Shown piece after piece: positions 16,577 to 25,780 of a DNA stretch of 64,000 nucleotides. Location of the stretch: contig NZ_JAPEMU010000001.1 in the NCBI RefSeq assembly GCF_026342405.1, positions 5,828,001 to 5,892,000 of the forward strand, read 5' to 3'. Positions within the stretch are counted from its first letter, which is position 1, and the number at the start of each line of letters is the position of its first letter. A program made the translations under genes and the position numbers. The notes beneath the pieces were generated by a model. That model did not search any database. It was not told the DNA's origin and was given only the letters and a program-made list of their open reading frames with translations. Source of the DNA: Kitasatospora sp. NBC_00240 (GTDB lineage: Bacteria; Actinomycetota; Actinomycetes; Streptomycetales; Streptomycetaceae).

Positions 16577-16624
16577 ACGGCGCGGGCCCGGCAGGCTTCA
16601 GGAAGCCTGCCGGGCCCGCGCCGT
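16577..16624. terminator. Very strong bidirectional terminator
   Basis: A perfect 23-bp inverted repeat, arms 16577-16599 and 16602-16624, with a 2-nt centre, between the convergent methyltransferase and carboxypeptidase genes. Confidence 0.9.
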
Positions 16625-16657
16625 GCTTCGTCTGCCTCCGGTGCCCGCGGGCCCCGC

Positions 16658-17935
16658 TCAGGCCTCCTGGTCGAACGGCGGCGGCCCGCTCCACCGCCCG
16701 TCCGCGGCGGCGGCCTCGGCCCGGCGGGCCCGGCGGATCACCAGGAAGGCCAGCAGCGGCAGCAGGGCCGCGGTGGCCACCCCGAGCGCCACCATCGGTC
16801 CGGCGCCCGACCCCTCGGAGGAGGTCCGCGCCACCGGCGGCGCCAGCGCCTTGGCCGGCCCGCTCCCGCCGTCGCCACCGCCGGCCTGTCCGCCGCTCGC
16901 GGCCGGGGCGGTCGCCTCCGCGCCCGCCCCGGCGGCCGGAGAGGCCTCGGCCGCCTTCTCGTCGACCAACTGCCCGACCGGGGTGACCTTGTCCGCGGCG
17001 GCGAAGCCCCAGTCGAGCAGGGCGGCGGTCTCGTCGTAGACCTTCTGGTAGGTGGTCGGGTGCATCACCGTCACCAGCAGGGTGCGGCCGCCGCGCTCGG
17101 CGGCGCCGACGAAGGTGGAGCCGGCATTGGTGGTGAAACCGTTCTTGACCCCGATCAGGCCCGGGTACTTGCCGAGCAGCCGGTCCGTGTTGGCGATCCC
17201 GAAGCTGCCGCGCTGCCCGGTGTTCTTGTCGAACATGCCGGGGAACTGGGCGTCCCGGGTCGCGCAGTAGGCGCGGAAGTCGGGATTGCGCAGTCCGGCC
17301 CGGGCGAACAGGGTCAGGTCGTAGGCCGAGGAGACCTGCCCGTCCTGGTCGTAGCCGTCGGGGGAGATCACGTGGGTGTCGCGGGCCTGCAGCGCCTCGG
17401 CACGGGCCTGCATCTCGGCGACGGTCTCCTCGATCCCGCCGTTCATGTGCGAGAGCACGTGCACGGCGTCGTTGCCGGAGCTGAGGAAGACACCCCGCCA
17501 GAGGTCCTCGACCCGGTAGTCCAGGTCCTCCTTGATACCGACCAGGCTGCTTCCGGAACCGAGGCCGGTGAGCTCCTCCGGAGCCACCTTGTGCACCTGC
17601 TCCTTGTCGAACTTCGGCAGCACGGTGTCGGCGAAGAGGATCTTCATGGTGCTCGCCGGGGGCAGCCGCAGGTGCGGGTTGTTCGCGGCCAGCACCTCGC
17701 CGGACGCGGCGTCGGCCACTATCCAGGACTTGCCGGTGAGGTCCGCGGGCAGCGCGGGCGCGCCGGCCGAGGGCGAGAGTTGGACGCCGGGCAGGCCCAG
17801 CCGCTCCCCGCCGATCGCCGGCGGCGGGGGCTGCGGGTCCTCGCCCGGTGCGGCGAAGGCGGCCGGAGCCGCGCAGAACGAGGCGGCGGCGGTCAGCGCG
17901 GCCAGCCGGCGTGCGAGGTGACGGCGTGTTTGCAC
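16658..17935 (-). CDS. D-alanyl-D-alanine carboxypeptidase (penicillin-binding protein, S11)
   Basis: A 425-residue exported enzyme trimming the terminal D-Ala of peptidoglycan stem peptides. An N-terminal signal peptide (about residues 1-33, Arg-rich then Ala-rich, ending AFAAPG) precedes the S11 domain. The nucleophile motif is PPASTMK, the second motif SGN occurs in LSSGNDAV, and the third box is KNG in IGVKNGFTTNAG rather than the usual KTG. A C-terminal hydrophobic helix (about 375-395) and basic tail anchor it to the membrane. I chose the GTG at 17935 because it starts the signal peptide; the open frame extends upstream without signal character. Confidence 0.9.
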   Translation of the reverse strand: MQTRRHLARRLAALTAAASFCAAPAAFAAPGEDPQPPPPAIGGERLGLPGVQLSPSAGAPALPADLTGKSWIVADAASGEVLAANNPHLRLPPASTMKILFADTVLPKFDKEQVHKVAPEELTGLGSGSSLVGIKEDLDYRVEDLWRGVFLSSGNDAVHVLSHMNGGIEETVAEMQARAEALQARDTHVISPDGYDQDGQVSSAYDLTLFARAGLRNPDFRAYCATRDAQFPGMFDKNTGQRGSFGIANTDRLLGKYPGLIGVKNGFTTNAGSTFVGAAERGGRTLLVTVMHPTTYQKVYDETAALLDWGFAAADKVTPVGQLVDEKAAEASPAAGAGAEATAPAASGGQAGGGDGGSGPAKALAPPVARTSSEGSGAGPMVALGVATAALLPLLAFLVIRRARRAEAAAADGRWSGPPPFDQEA

Positions 17936-18088
17936 CCGCAGACCGTACCCACATTCGGGTGCGTCCGTCCGCAGCAGGGTCGATGTCCCCCGGGGGAGGG
18001 GCTCCGGCTGGGCCGTCCGGCGCACTGCGCATACTGGGACGGACCGCTTCCCGCCGGTCCGACCCCCGTCCTTCAGAGGAATCGCACC

Positions 18089-18346
18089 ATGAAGCTCAGC
18101 CGCCGCACCTCCTGGTTCCTGACCGCCTTCGGCGCCTGGTCGATGATCATTTGGGTGACCTTCGTGAAGAACCTCTGGAAGGACTCCGGCGGCCAGGCCT
18201 TCACCGGCGGCGACCACTCCCAGCCGACCGCCTTCTTCTGGGTCCACCTCACCCTCGCGGTGACCTCCTTCGTCCTCGGCGTCCTGGTCGGCCTGGTGGG
18301 CGTCCGCGGCCTGCGCGCCGGGCGCGAACGGAGCGTCACCGGCTGA
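18089..18346 (+). CDS. Small two-helix membrane protein (SCO4848 family)
   Basis: An 85-residue protein with two predicted membrane helices (about residues 8-28 and 53-76) and a basic end. It matches the conserved small SCO4848-type Streptomyces membrane protein found beside the D,D-carboxypeptidase gene. No function is known. AGAGGAA lies 7 bp before the ATG. It is divergent from the carboxypeptidase gene and ends before a strong bidirectional terminator. Confidence 0.85.
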   Translation: MKLSRRTSWFLTAFGAWSMIIWVTFVKNLWKDSGGQAFTGGDHSQPTAFFWVHLTLAVTSFVLGVLVGLVGVRGLRAGRERSVTG

Positions 18347-18471
18347 TCGGCTGATCGGCCGACCGCATAGCCGCTTCCCGCCCGGACCGCTCGGTGGCCG
18401 GCCGTCGGTCCGGCGCGGAGGGCGAACGGACTTGCGAACCGTCCGGCCGGGCTGGCCTGCCCGACGCGAAC

Positions 18472-18513
18472 GCCCGAGGGCCCGTCCGGATCACTCCGGA
18501 CGGGCCCTCGGGC
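18472..18513. terminator. Bidirectional terminator between the small membrane protein gene and sdhB
   Basis: A perfect 19-bp stem, arms 18472-18490 and 18495-18513, with a 4-nt loop, between convergent genes. Confidence 0.9.
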
Positions 18514-18533
18514 TTCGGTGCTGCGGGTGGCTC

Positions 18534-19307
18534 CTAGAAGCGGCGGGTGACCAGGGCCCGCTTCACTTCCTGGATCGCCTTGGTGACCTCGATGCCACGC
18601 GGGCAGGCCTCCGAGCAGTTGAAGGTGGTGCGGCAGCGCCACACGCCCTCGCGGTCGTTCAGGATCTCCAGCCGCTGCTCCGCACCCTCGTCGCGCGAGT
18701 CGAAGATGAAGCGGTGCGCGTTGACGATCGCGGCCGGGCCGAAGTACTGGCCGTCGTTCCAGAAGACCGGGCAGGACGACGTGCACGCGGCGCACAGGAT
18801 GCACTTGGTGGTGTCGTCGAAGCGCTCGCGGTCCTCGGCGGACTGCAGGCGCTCGCGCGTCGGGTCGTTCCCGTTGGTGATCAGGAACGGCATGACGTCC
18901 TTGTACGCCTGGAAGAACGGGTCCATGTCGACGATCAGGTCCTTGAGGACCGTGAGGCCCTTGATGGCCTCGATGGTGATCGGCTTCTCGGGGTTGACGT
19001 CCTTGATCAGGGTCTTGCAGGCCAGACGGTTGCGGCCGTTGATCCGCATCGCGTCCGAGCCGCAGATTCCGTGGGCGCAGGAACGGCGGTAGGTCAGGGT
19101 GCCGTCCTGCTCCCACTTGACCTTGTTCAGCGCGTCCAGGACGCGCTCCTTCGGGTCCAGGGTGAGCTGGTAGTCCACCCACACCGGCTCCGGGTGCTCC
19201 TCCGGGTTGAACCGGCGGATGCGCAGGGTCACGGTGATCAGCTGGACGCCGCCCGCCTCGGCCGCGTCCAGAGCGGCCGAGTGCTGCTCCACAGTCGGAG
19301 TGCTCAT
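18534..19307 (-). CDS. sdhB: Succinate dehydrogenase iron-sulfur subunit
   Basis: A 257-residue electron-transfer subunit carrying three Fe-S clusters between SdhA and the membrane quinone site. The [2Fe-2S] ligands are in CAHGICGSDAM, and the two C-terminal clusters in CILCAACTSSCP and CSEACPRGI. Last gene of sdhCDAB; its ATG overlaps the sdhA stop codon by one base, giving coupled translation. Length is normal. Confidence 0.97.
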   Translation of the reverse strand: MSTPTVEQHSAALDAAEAGGVQLITVTLRIRRFNPEEHPEPVWVDYQLTLDPKERVLDALNKVKWEQDGTLTYRRSCAHGICGSDAMRINGRNRLACKTLIKDVNPEKPITIEAIKGLTVLKDLIVDMDPFFQAYKDVMPFLITNGNDPTRERLQSAEDRERFDDTTKCILCAACTSSCPVFWNDGQYFGPAAIVNAHRFIFDSRDEGAEQRLEILNDREGVWRCRTTFNCSEACPRGIEVTKAIQEVKRALVTRRF

Positions 19308-21049
19308 CAGTACTTACGCTCCATCGGCTGGTAGCGGGTGGTGACGACCGGCTTGTAGTCGAGGCGGATGGAGGTGGTGCCGTCCTCGGCGACCTCCTGG
19401 TACGCCATGGTGTGCTGCATGAACTTCACGTCGTCACGGGTCGGGAAGTCCTCGCGGTAGTGGCCGCCGCGCGACTCCTCGCGGGCCAGCGCGGAGACCG
19501 CCAGCACCTCGGCCAGGTCGAGCAGGTTGCCCAGCTCGACGGCCTCCAGGAGGTCCGTGTTGTACCGGAAACCCTTGTCCTGGATCGCGACGTGCTTGTA
19601 CCGCTCACGCAGCGCGGCGATGTCCTCGACGGCCTGCTTCAGGGTCGCCCCGGTGCGGTAGACCATCGCGTTGGTGTCCATGGACTCCTGCAGCTCCTTG
19701 CGGATCTGCGCGACGGACTCGGTGCCGGTGGACTCCCGCAGGCCGTCGACCAGCGCCTGGACCTTCTCGGCCGGGTTCTCGGGCAGCTCGGTGAAGCCGA
19801 CCGTGGACGAGTAGTCGGCGGCGGCGATGCCGGCCCGCTTGCCGAAGACGTTGATGTCCAGCAGCGAGTTGGTGCCCAGGCGGTTGGCGCCGTGCACCGA
19901 GACGCAGGCGACCTCGCCGGCCGCGTAGAGGCCGGGGACCACGTCGGTGTTGTTGCGCAGCACCTCGCCCTGGACGTTGGTCGGGATGCCGCCCATCGCG
20001 TAGTGCGCGGTGGGCTGGATCGGGATCGGGTCCGTGTAGGGCTCGATGCCGAGGTAGGTGCGCGCGAACTCGGTGATGTCCGGGAGCTTGGCGTCCAGCT
20101 GCTCCGGCGGGAGGTGGGTGAGGTCCAGGTAGACGTGGTCGCCGTCCGGACCGCAGCCGCGCCCCTCCCGGAGCTCGGTGTAGATGGCGCGCGAACAGAC
20201 GTCACGGGACGCGAGGTCCTTCATGACCGGGGCGTAGCGCTCCATGAAGCGCTCGCCGTCCTTGTTGCGCAGGATGCCGCCCTCGCCGCGGGCGCCCTCG
20301 GTGAGCAGGATGCCCATCCGCCAGATGCCCGTCGGGTGGAACTGGAAGAACTCCATGTCCTCCAGCGGCAGGCCGCGGCGGTAGACCAGGGCCTGGCCGT
20401 CACCGGTGAGGGTGTGGGCGTTGGAGGTGACCTTGAAGAACTTGCCGGTGCCGCCGGAGGCGAAGACGACCGACTTGGCCTGGAAGACGTGGATCTCACC
20501 GGTGGCGAGCTCGTAGGCGACGACGCCCGCGGTCCTGCCCTCGTTGATCAGCAGGTCCAGGACGTAGAACTCGTTGAAGAACTCGACGCCGTGCTTGACG
20601 CAGTTCTGGAACAGCGTCTGGAGGATCATGTGACCGGTGCGGTCGGCCGCGTAGCAGGAGCGGCGGACGGCCGCCTCGCCGTGGTTGCGGGTGTGGCCGC
20701 CGAAGCGGCGCTGGTCGATCCGGCCGGCCTCGGTGCGGGAGAAGGGCAGGCCCATCTTCTCCAGGTCGAGGACGGCGTCGATGGCCTCCTTGCACATGAT
20801 CTCGGCGGCGTCCTGGTCGACCAGGTAGTCACCACCCTTGACCGTGTCGAAGGTGTGCCACTCCCAGTTGTCCTCCTCGACGTTGGCGAGGGCGGCGCAC
20901 ATGCCGCCCTGGGCCGCGCCGGTGTGGGACCGGGTGGGGTAGAGCTTGGTCAGCACGGCGGTACGGCTGCGCTGGGTCGACTCGATGGCCGCGCGCATGC
21001 CGGCGCCGCCCGCGCCGACGATGACTGTGTCGTACTGGTGAATCTGCAT
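19307..21049 (-). CDS. sdhA: Succinate dehydrogenase flavoprotein subunit
   Basis: A 580-residue catalytic subunit oxidising succinate to fumarate. The FAD-binding start is IVGAGGAGMRAAIE (about residues 10-23). The covalent-FAD His lies in RSHTGAAQGG, and the conserved substrate region reads EFFQFHPTG. The Arg/His-rich C-terminal segment ends in QPMERKY. It sits third in sdhCDAB, 54 bp after sdhD, and overlaps sdhB by one base. Confidence 0.97.
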   Translation of the reverse strand: MQIHQYDTVIVGAGGAGMRAAIESTQRSRTAVLTKLYPTRSHTGAAQGGMCAALANVEEDNWEWHTFDTVKGGDYLVDQDAAEIMCKEAIDAVLDLEKMGLPFSRTEAGRIDQRRFGGHTRNHGEAAVRRSCYAADRTGHMILQTLFQNCVKHGVEFFNEFYVLDLLINEGRTAGVVAYELATGEIHVFQAKSVVFASGGTGKFFKVTSNAHTLTGDGQALVYRRGLPLEDMEFFQFHPTGIWRMGILLTEGARGEGGILRNKDGERFMERYAPVMKDLASRDVCSRAIYTELREGRGCGPDGDHVYLDLTHLPPEQLDAKLPDITEFARTYLGIEPYTDPIPIQPTAHYAMGGIPTNVQGEVLRNNTDVVPGLYAAGEVACVSVHGANRLGTNSLLDINVFGKRAGIAAADYSSTVGFTELPENPAEKVQALVDGLRESTGTESVAQIRKELQESMDTNAMVYRTGATLKQAVEDIAALRERYKHVAIQDKGFRYNTDLLEAVELGNLLDLAEVLAVSALAREESRGGHYREDFPTRDDVKFMQHTMAYQEVAEDGTTSIRLDYKPVVTTRYQPMERKY

Positions 21050-21103
21050 GGGGGTCTTAACTCGCCTCTGGCCTCTGCCGATTGCCGATTAGATGCTGTG
21101 TCG

Positions 21104-21601
21104 TCAGATGTTGGGGTCGAAGGTGAAGATCACCAGCGTCCCGAGCAGCACGGTGAACACCGTGGCGGCGCCCATCAGCGTCTTCAGCCAGAACCGGGTG
21201 GAGTCCTTCTCGGCGTAGTCGTTGATGACCGTGCGCATGCCGTTGGCGCCGTGCAGCATCGCCAGCCACAGCATCAGCAGGTCCCAGCCCTGCCAGAACG
21301 GCGAGGCCCAGCGGCCCGCCACGAAGGCGAAGCCGATCTTGGAGACGCCGCCGTCGAGCACCAGCATGATCAGCAGGTGGCCGAGGATCAGCACGACCAG
21401 CACGACACCCGACAGGCGCATGAAGAGCCAGGCGAGCATCTCGAAGTTGGTCCGCGTACGGCGGGGGGTCTTCGCGGTGCGAGTGCGGGGAGGCTCGACC
21501 ACGAAGGCGTCGGCGGGGTTCCCGGTACCGAGACCCAGGCCGGTGTGGGCCTGGGCGGAGGGAACCACCAGCGAGTCGGTGTAGGTGTAGTCCGTAGGCA
21601 T
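21104..21601 (-). CDS. sdhD: Succinate dehydrogenase hydrophobic membrane anchor subunit
   Basis: A 165-residue membrane subunit of complex II. About 55 polar N-terminal residues precede three helices (about 57-80, 94-118 and 135-158) with His residues (GHLLIM, LHGANGMRTVI) suited to heme or quinone binding. The start at MPTDYTYTDS is 5 bp after sdhC; longer upstream reading is sdhC in another frame. Confidence 0.92.
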   Translation of the reverse strand: MPTDYTYTDSLVVPSAQAHTGLGLGTGNPADAFVVEPPRTRTAKTPRRTRTNFEMLAWLFMRLSGVVLVVLILGHLLIMLVLDGGVSKIGFAFVAGRWASPFWQGWDLLMLWLAMLHGANGMRTVINDYAEKDSTRFWLKTLMGAATVFTVLLGTLVIFTFDPNI

Positions 21602-21606
21602 GCCGA

Positions 21607-21987
21607 TCACTTCCCGAACCAGTTGGTCAGCGTGTGCTGAAGGATCGGGTAGAAGGCACCGGCCATCAGGACGACCCAGACGCCGAGTACGGACCAGAGC
21701 ATCTGCTTCTGGTACTTCGGGCCCTTGGACCAGAAGTCGACGGCGACGAGCCGCAGGCCGTTCAGTGCGTGGAACAGGATGGCGGCCACCAGGCCGTACT
21801 CCATCAGGTTCACCAGCCACGTCTTGTACGTGGCGATGACGGTGTCGTAGGCCTCGGGTGACACCCGCACGAGGGCGGTGTCGAGGACATGGGCGAACAG
21901 GAAGAAGAAGATGAGGACGCCGGTGACTCGATGAGCCACCCAGCTCCACATGCCTTCCCGGCCGCGGTACAGCGTTCCAGCCGGCAC
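21607..21987 (-). CDS. sdhC: Succinate dehydrogenase cytochrome b556 subunit
   Basis: A 126-residue membrane subunit, first gene of sdhCDAB. The N-terminal segment WVAHRVTGVLIFFFLFAHVL contains the conserved SdhC pattern with a probable heme-ligand His in FAHVLD. Two further helices follow, the second containing FHALNGLR. It anchors SdhAB and takes part in quinone reduction. The operon promoter must lie in 21988-22228, shared with the divergent lipoprotein gene; I could not fix its elements. Confidence 0.94.
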   Translation of the reverse strand: MPAGTLYRGREGMWSWVAHRVTGVLIFFFLFAHVLDTALVRVSPEAYDTVIATYKTWLVNLMEYGLVAAILFHALNGLRLVAVDFWSKGPKYQKQMLWSVLGVWVVLMAGAFYPILQHTLTNWFGK

Positions 21988-22228
21988 GGAAAAACCCTCC
22001 GGAAGCGATTGGGGGCTCGGCCGGCTTCGGTGTCGGTCAGCCCGGCCGGTACGGTCCTCCGGCCGCCAGCATCCTATCGACGCGCTGTCGGGAACCGCCT
22101 CCGGGGGCCCGAGGTGTGATCAAACAGGCACGAGCGGCCTAATCCGACGGGAACTCGTCACCGTCCGTCATCATCCGACTGCGCTACGGTGGCGGCCCGC
22201 CCCGCCGCCGACGACTGCCGAGGCCCCC

Positions 22229-23089
22229 GTGCCGCTCCGCCCTGCCCGTTGCTTCGCCCTCCGCCCGCTGCTGCGGCCCGCCCTCCGGGTCCGCCCGCGC
22301 CGCCGGCCGTCCCCCCTCGCTGCGGCCCGCCCGGCCGCCGCCCTGGCCGGCGCGTTGCTGCTGGCCAGCGGCTGCACCACGGTCGGGGTCTCCGCCGACC
22401 GGGTCGCCGAGGGCCGGGCCCTGGCCGCCGCCGAGCTGCGGGCCGCCGCCCTCGCCGACGGGGACCTCGGGCCCGGCTACATCGTGACGGTGATGACTCC
22501 CGGTCACGGCGAGACCGGCCCGGCGGACGGCCGGGAGGTCACCGACGTACCTGCCTGCCAGCCCGTCCTGGACGCGGTGACCCCGGCCAACACCGCCGTC
22601 GCGGCCGGTCGGGGCGGCTCCCCGACCCCCGCCGGGCCGGACCTCCCGCTCGCCGAGACGGACCTCAGCGTGGCGACCGCGGCCGATCCCAAGGGCAGTG
22701 TCTACGCCGGTCTGCTCGCCTACCGCCCCGGCCGGGCAGCGGAGTTGCGCCGGCAGGTGGAGCAGGTGCTGGCGAACTGCGGCAGCTTCACCTCGACCAC
22801 GGCGACCGGCCACGGGACGGCCGGCGCCCGCAAGGGCGTGCCGGCCAAGCACCGGCTCACCCGGGTCGACACGCCCACCACCGGGGGAGCGGACGCGATG
22901 ACAGGGTTCACTCTGACGAATGAATCCGGGGGAGTGACCCTCACCCAGCGGGCGGTACTCGCCCGGGTCGGGTCGGTGCTGGCGGTCTTCAGCACGGTGG
23001 GCGTAGGCGCGGAGCCGGCCTCCGCACCGGACGAACGGGTCGTCCGGCAGCAGGTGGCCAAGCTCCGCGCCGCCCAGCGCGACGACTGA
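22229..23089 (+). CDS. Putative lipoprotein of unknown function
   Basis: A 286-residue predicted lipoprotein. A long Arg-rich N-region is followed by a hydrophobic stretch and the lipobox LLASGC (about residue 50), so the mature protein would be membrane-anchored outside the cell. The rest is Ala/Thr-rich with two further Cys residues (VPACQPVL and LANCGSF). Start is uncertain: GTG 22229 gives a signal peptide with an unusually long N-region. I do not recognise the family. It is divergent from sdhCDAB. Confidence 0.7.
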   Translation: MPLRPARCFALRPLLRPALRVRPRRRPSPLAAARPAAALAGALLLASGCTTVGVSADRVAEGRALAAAELRAAALADGDLGPGYIVTVMTPGHGETGPADGREVTDVPACQPVLDAVTPANTAVAAGRGGSPTPAGPDLPLAETDLSVATAADPKGSVYAGLLAYRPGRAAELRRQVEQVLANCGSFTSTTATGHGTAGARKGVPAKHRLTRVDTPTTGGADAMTGFTLTNESGGVTLTQRAVLARVGSVLAVFSTVGVGAEPASAPDERVVRQQVAKLRAAQRDD

Positions 23090-23111
23090 GGGCCGGGTGG
23101 CGGCCCGGTCC

Positions 23112-23684
23112 TCAGCGCGCCCCGGCCTCGGTGTGGGTGGCGACCAGGTGCTCCAGCCGGGTCAGGGCGATCCGGCGCAGCTCGTCGGCCGCGACCAACC
23201 GCTCCTCGTCCGGGTCGTTGGCCAGCCGGGTGCGGACCGAGGTGAGCACGGTGTCGAGCATCTCCTCGGGGGCGATGCCCTCCAGGCAGACCACGAACAC
23301 GTGACCGAACCGGGCCTCGTACGCCGCATGTGCCGCCCGCAGTGCGGTGTGCGCGGCCTGGCTGCCGGGAGCGCGCATGCCGAGCAGCGGCTGCGGCATC
23401 CAGCTCTCGTCGGCCAGCGCCTCGGCCAGGTCGGCCGGGCGCAGATCGTAGGAGGCCTCGCTCGCGGCGGCGAGCAGGGACCCTATGTCGGGGTACGGCC
23501 GGTGCGCGGTGAGCCGCAGTGCCCACCGGTGGCTGCCGCAGCAGGCGAGCAGGGCCTCCTCGGCGGCACCGGCGTCGGCCTCGTTGAAGCGGTGCAGCCC
23601 GAGCAGCGCCGGCTCCGTCTGGGGGCTCCCCTGGACGAGAGCCGGGGGAAGGTCGAGCCGCTGTGGCGGGACGTCGCTGGCCAG
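23112..23684 (-). CDS. OHCU decarboxylase (2-oxo-4-hydroxy-4-carboxy-5-ureidoimidazoline decarboxylase)
   Basis: A purine-catabolism enzyme acting after urate oxidase to give (S)-allantoin. Family features are FNEADAGAAEEALLACCGSH with the catalytic His at its end, and FVVCLEGIAPEEML. No ATG, GTG or TTG fits the family start; the next in-frame ATG upstream adds ~80 basic, non-homologous residues. AGGAGG sits 5 bp before a CTG at 23684, so I propose CTG initiation (190 residues). No other urate-pathway gene lies in the window. Confidence 0.78.
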   Translation of the reverse strand: MASDVPPQRLDLPPALVQGSPQTEPALLGLHRFNEADAGAAEEALLACCGSHRWALRLTAHRPYPDIGSLLAAASEASYDLRPADLAEALADESWMPQPLLGMRAPGSQAAHTALRAAHAAYEARFGHVFVVCLEGIAPEEMLDTVLTSVRTRLANDPDEERLVAADELRRIALTRLEHLVATHTEAGAR

Positions 23685-24065
23685 CGGGTCCTCCTCGTGA
23701 GGGCGGGAAGGGGCGGCGCGGTGGGAGTGTGAAAGGGAGCCGCGCCGTACAGGGGTGCGGGCAATCCTGCCGATGAATCGGTGCTCGGTGGTCGCGCGGG
23801 ACTGTGCCGTCGGTGCGGGGCACGGGTGAAGTATGGGCCGGTCCGGGCGGTTCCGGGGGTCGGCCGGGCAGCGGCACAACGGTAGTTGAGCAGTCATCAG
23901 TTGGGGAGAGCGCGCGCGGAATTCACCCGATCGAGCTATCAAGTTGTGACGTTGACAGCTTTGCGTCAGTCCCCGTGGCCGCCTGATGTGCTACTTCGCC
24001 CGGCACGGTCCCGGGGTGCGCCGGCCCGGGGAAGCTGCCGCCGGGCCGGCCGTCACCCCTTCGGG
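23685..24065. other. Intergenic region (381 bp)
   Basis: The stretch lies between the OHCU decarboxylase start and the stop of the next minus-strand gene. It holds the Shine-Dalgarno AGGAGG (23690-23695) of the CTG start and presumably the promoter. A less GC-rich patch at about 23885-23980 could contain it. No gene or clear inverted repeat is supported. Confidence 0.5.
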
Positions 24066-25709
24066 TCACCTCGCGCAGCGGGTGCCGGCGGCCGGCGGGA
24101 CGCCGTTCACCAGGTACGCCTCCAGGGCGGCGTCGATGCAGCCGTTGTCCTTGCCGAAGGCGCCGTGGCCCTCACCCTCCCGGGTGAGCAGGGTGGCGTC
24201 GGCGAACCCCTTGGCCAGGCTCTCGGCGGCCGCGTACGGGGTGGCCGGGTCGCCGGTGGTGCCGACCACCAGGATCGGGGCGCTGCCCTCGGCCCGGACG
24301 GTGTGCGGGGTCTCGGTGGTCCGGTAGGGCCAGGCCGCGCAGGCGGGGGTGCTGTAGTCCTCGGCGGCGGTGCCCTTGCTGACCAGCGGCGCCTGCTCGC
24401 GCAGCTGCCCGAGGACCTGCTGGATCCGCTCCGCGGAGGGTGCGGGCGGCGCGCTGTCGGCGCAGCGGATGGCTCGTCCGGCGTCCTCCAGGGTGGTGTA
24501 GTGCCCCTTCTCGTCGCGGCCGTTGTAGTTGTCGGCCGAGGCCAGCAGGAAGTCGCCCTTGCCGCCGGCCATCGCCCAGCCGAGGGCCCGGCGCAGCTGC
24601 TGCCAGGCGGTCGTCCCGTCGCCGTAGAGGTAGCTGATGGCGCCGGTCCAGCCGAGGTCGCTGGTGAGGCGGCGGCCGTCCTTGGCGGTCAGCGGGTGCT
24701 CCCGCAGGCCGTCCAGGAAGTCGGCGGCCTTCCTGGCGGCCTGGTCGGGCGAGCTGCCGAGCGGGCAGTCCTCGGGGTGGTTGCGGACGCAGTCGACGGC
24801 GAAGCGCTCCAGGGACTTCTCGAAGCCGGCCGCCTGGTTGACGCTCTGGTCCAGCTTGTCGGCGGCCGGGTCGACGGCGCCGTCCAGCACCAGGCGGCCG
24901 GTGTTGGCGGGGAACTCCTCGGCGTACAGCGAGCCGAGGTAGGTGCCGTAGGAGATGCCCAGGTAGTTGAGCTTGCGGTCGCCCAGGGCCTCGCGCAGGA
25001 CGTCGAGGTCCCGGGCGGTGTTGCGGGTGCCGACGAAGGGCAGCAGCTTGCCGGAGCGGGCCTGGCAGGCGGCGGCGAAGTCGGCGGCCCGCTTCGCGCG
25101 GTCGGCCTGGCGGGCCTGCGGGTCCTGCGGCTCGTCGGTGGAGTTGAGCGCGTCGCGGTCCTTGTCGTCCAGGCAGTTGACGGGGGCGCTGCCGCCGACG
25201 CCGCGCGGGTCGAAGCCGACCACGTCGAAGCGGTCGTGCAGGGCGCCCTCGAAGCGGTCGGCGCCGAACCTGACCATGTCGACGCCGGACTCGCCGGGGC
25301 CGCCGGGGTTGACCACGAGCGAGCCGATCCGCTGCTCGGGCCTGGCGGCGGGCAGCCGCAGCAGGGCGACGTCGATCGCGTCGGCGCCGGGGTGCGCGTA
25401 GTCGAGCGGGACGTGCAGCCTGGCGCACTGCATGGCCGAGGTGTCGACGTTCTTGGCGCGCGGGTCGTCGGGGCAGCCGGCCCAGGTGACCCGCTGGTCG
25501 TAGAACGGCCCCAGCGCCGGGTCGGCCGCGCCGGTGGGCCCGGCGGCCGGGGCGGGGCTCGCGGCGGCGGTGGCCGCCGTCGCGGGGCCGGTCGTGGCGG
25601 GGACGGCGCCGCGCGGCTGCGGGTGGCCGTCGCACGCGGTGAGCAGCAGCGCGCCGGCCGCGAGGCAGGCGGCCAGCAGGCGCGGACGGGTGGCCCGGGG
25701 AGTTCTCAT
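24066..25709 (-). CDS. Secreted alpha/beta-hydrolase lipoprotein (tripeptidyl-aminopeptidase-like)
   Basis: A 547-residue exported hydrolase, probably releasing short peptides from protein N-termini outside the cell. The signal peptide ends in the lipobox LLTAC (about residue 26). The alpha/beta-hydrolase domain has the oxyanion region VVNPGGPGESG and the nucleophile elbow GISYGTYLG. The TAP-like C-terminal domain supplies the catalytic Asp region VVGTTGDPATPYA and the His in GEGHGAFG. The order matches Streptomyces SlpD/SlpE and Tap. ATG 25709 begins the signal peptide. Confidence 0.88.
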   Translation of the reverse strand: MRTPRATRPRLLAACLAAGALLLTACDGHPQPRGAVPATTGPATAATAAASPAPAAGPTGAADPALGPFYDQRVTWAGCPDDPRAKNVDTSAMQCARLHVPLDYAHPGADAIDVALLRLPAARPEQRIGSLVVNPGGPGESGVDMVRFGADRFEGALHDRFDVVGFDPRGVGGSAPVNCLDDKDRDALNSTDEPQDPQARQADRAKRAADFAAACQARSGKLLPFVGTRNTARDLDVLREALGDRKLNYLGISYGTYLGSLYAEEFPANTGRLVLDGAVDPAADKLDQSVNQAAGFEKSLERFAVDCVRNHPEDCPLGSSPDQAARKAADFLDGLREHPLTAKDGRRLTSDLGWTGAISYLYGDGTTAWQQLRRALGWAMAGGKGDFLLASADNYNGRDEKGHYTTLEDAGRAIRCADSAPPAPSAERIQQVLGQLREQAPLVSKGTAAEDYSTPACAAWPYRTTETPHTVRAEGSAPILVVGTTGDPATPYAAAESLAKGFADATLLTREGEGHGAFGKDNGCIDAALEAYLVNGVPPAAGTRCAR

Positions 25710-25780
25710 CGCACAGGTGTACCAGTTGATGATCATGTGATGAATCCGCTCGTCGGCCCCCCGGGCGGCGTCCGGCCGGG

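Noticed and set aside
19412..21640. Plus-strand ORF opposite sdhA and sdhD
   Set aside because: Antisense shadow of conserved succinate dehydrogenase genes; no recognisable domain.
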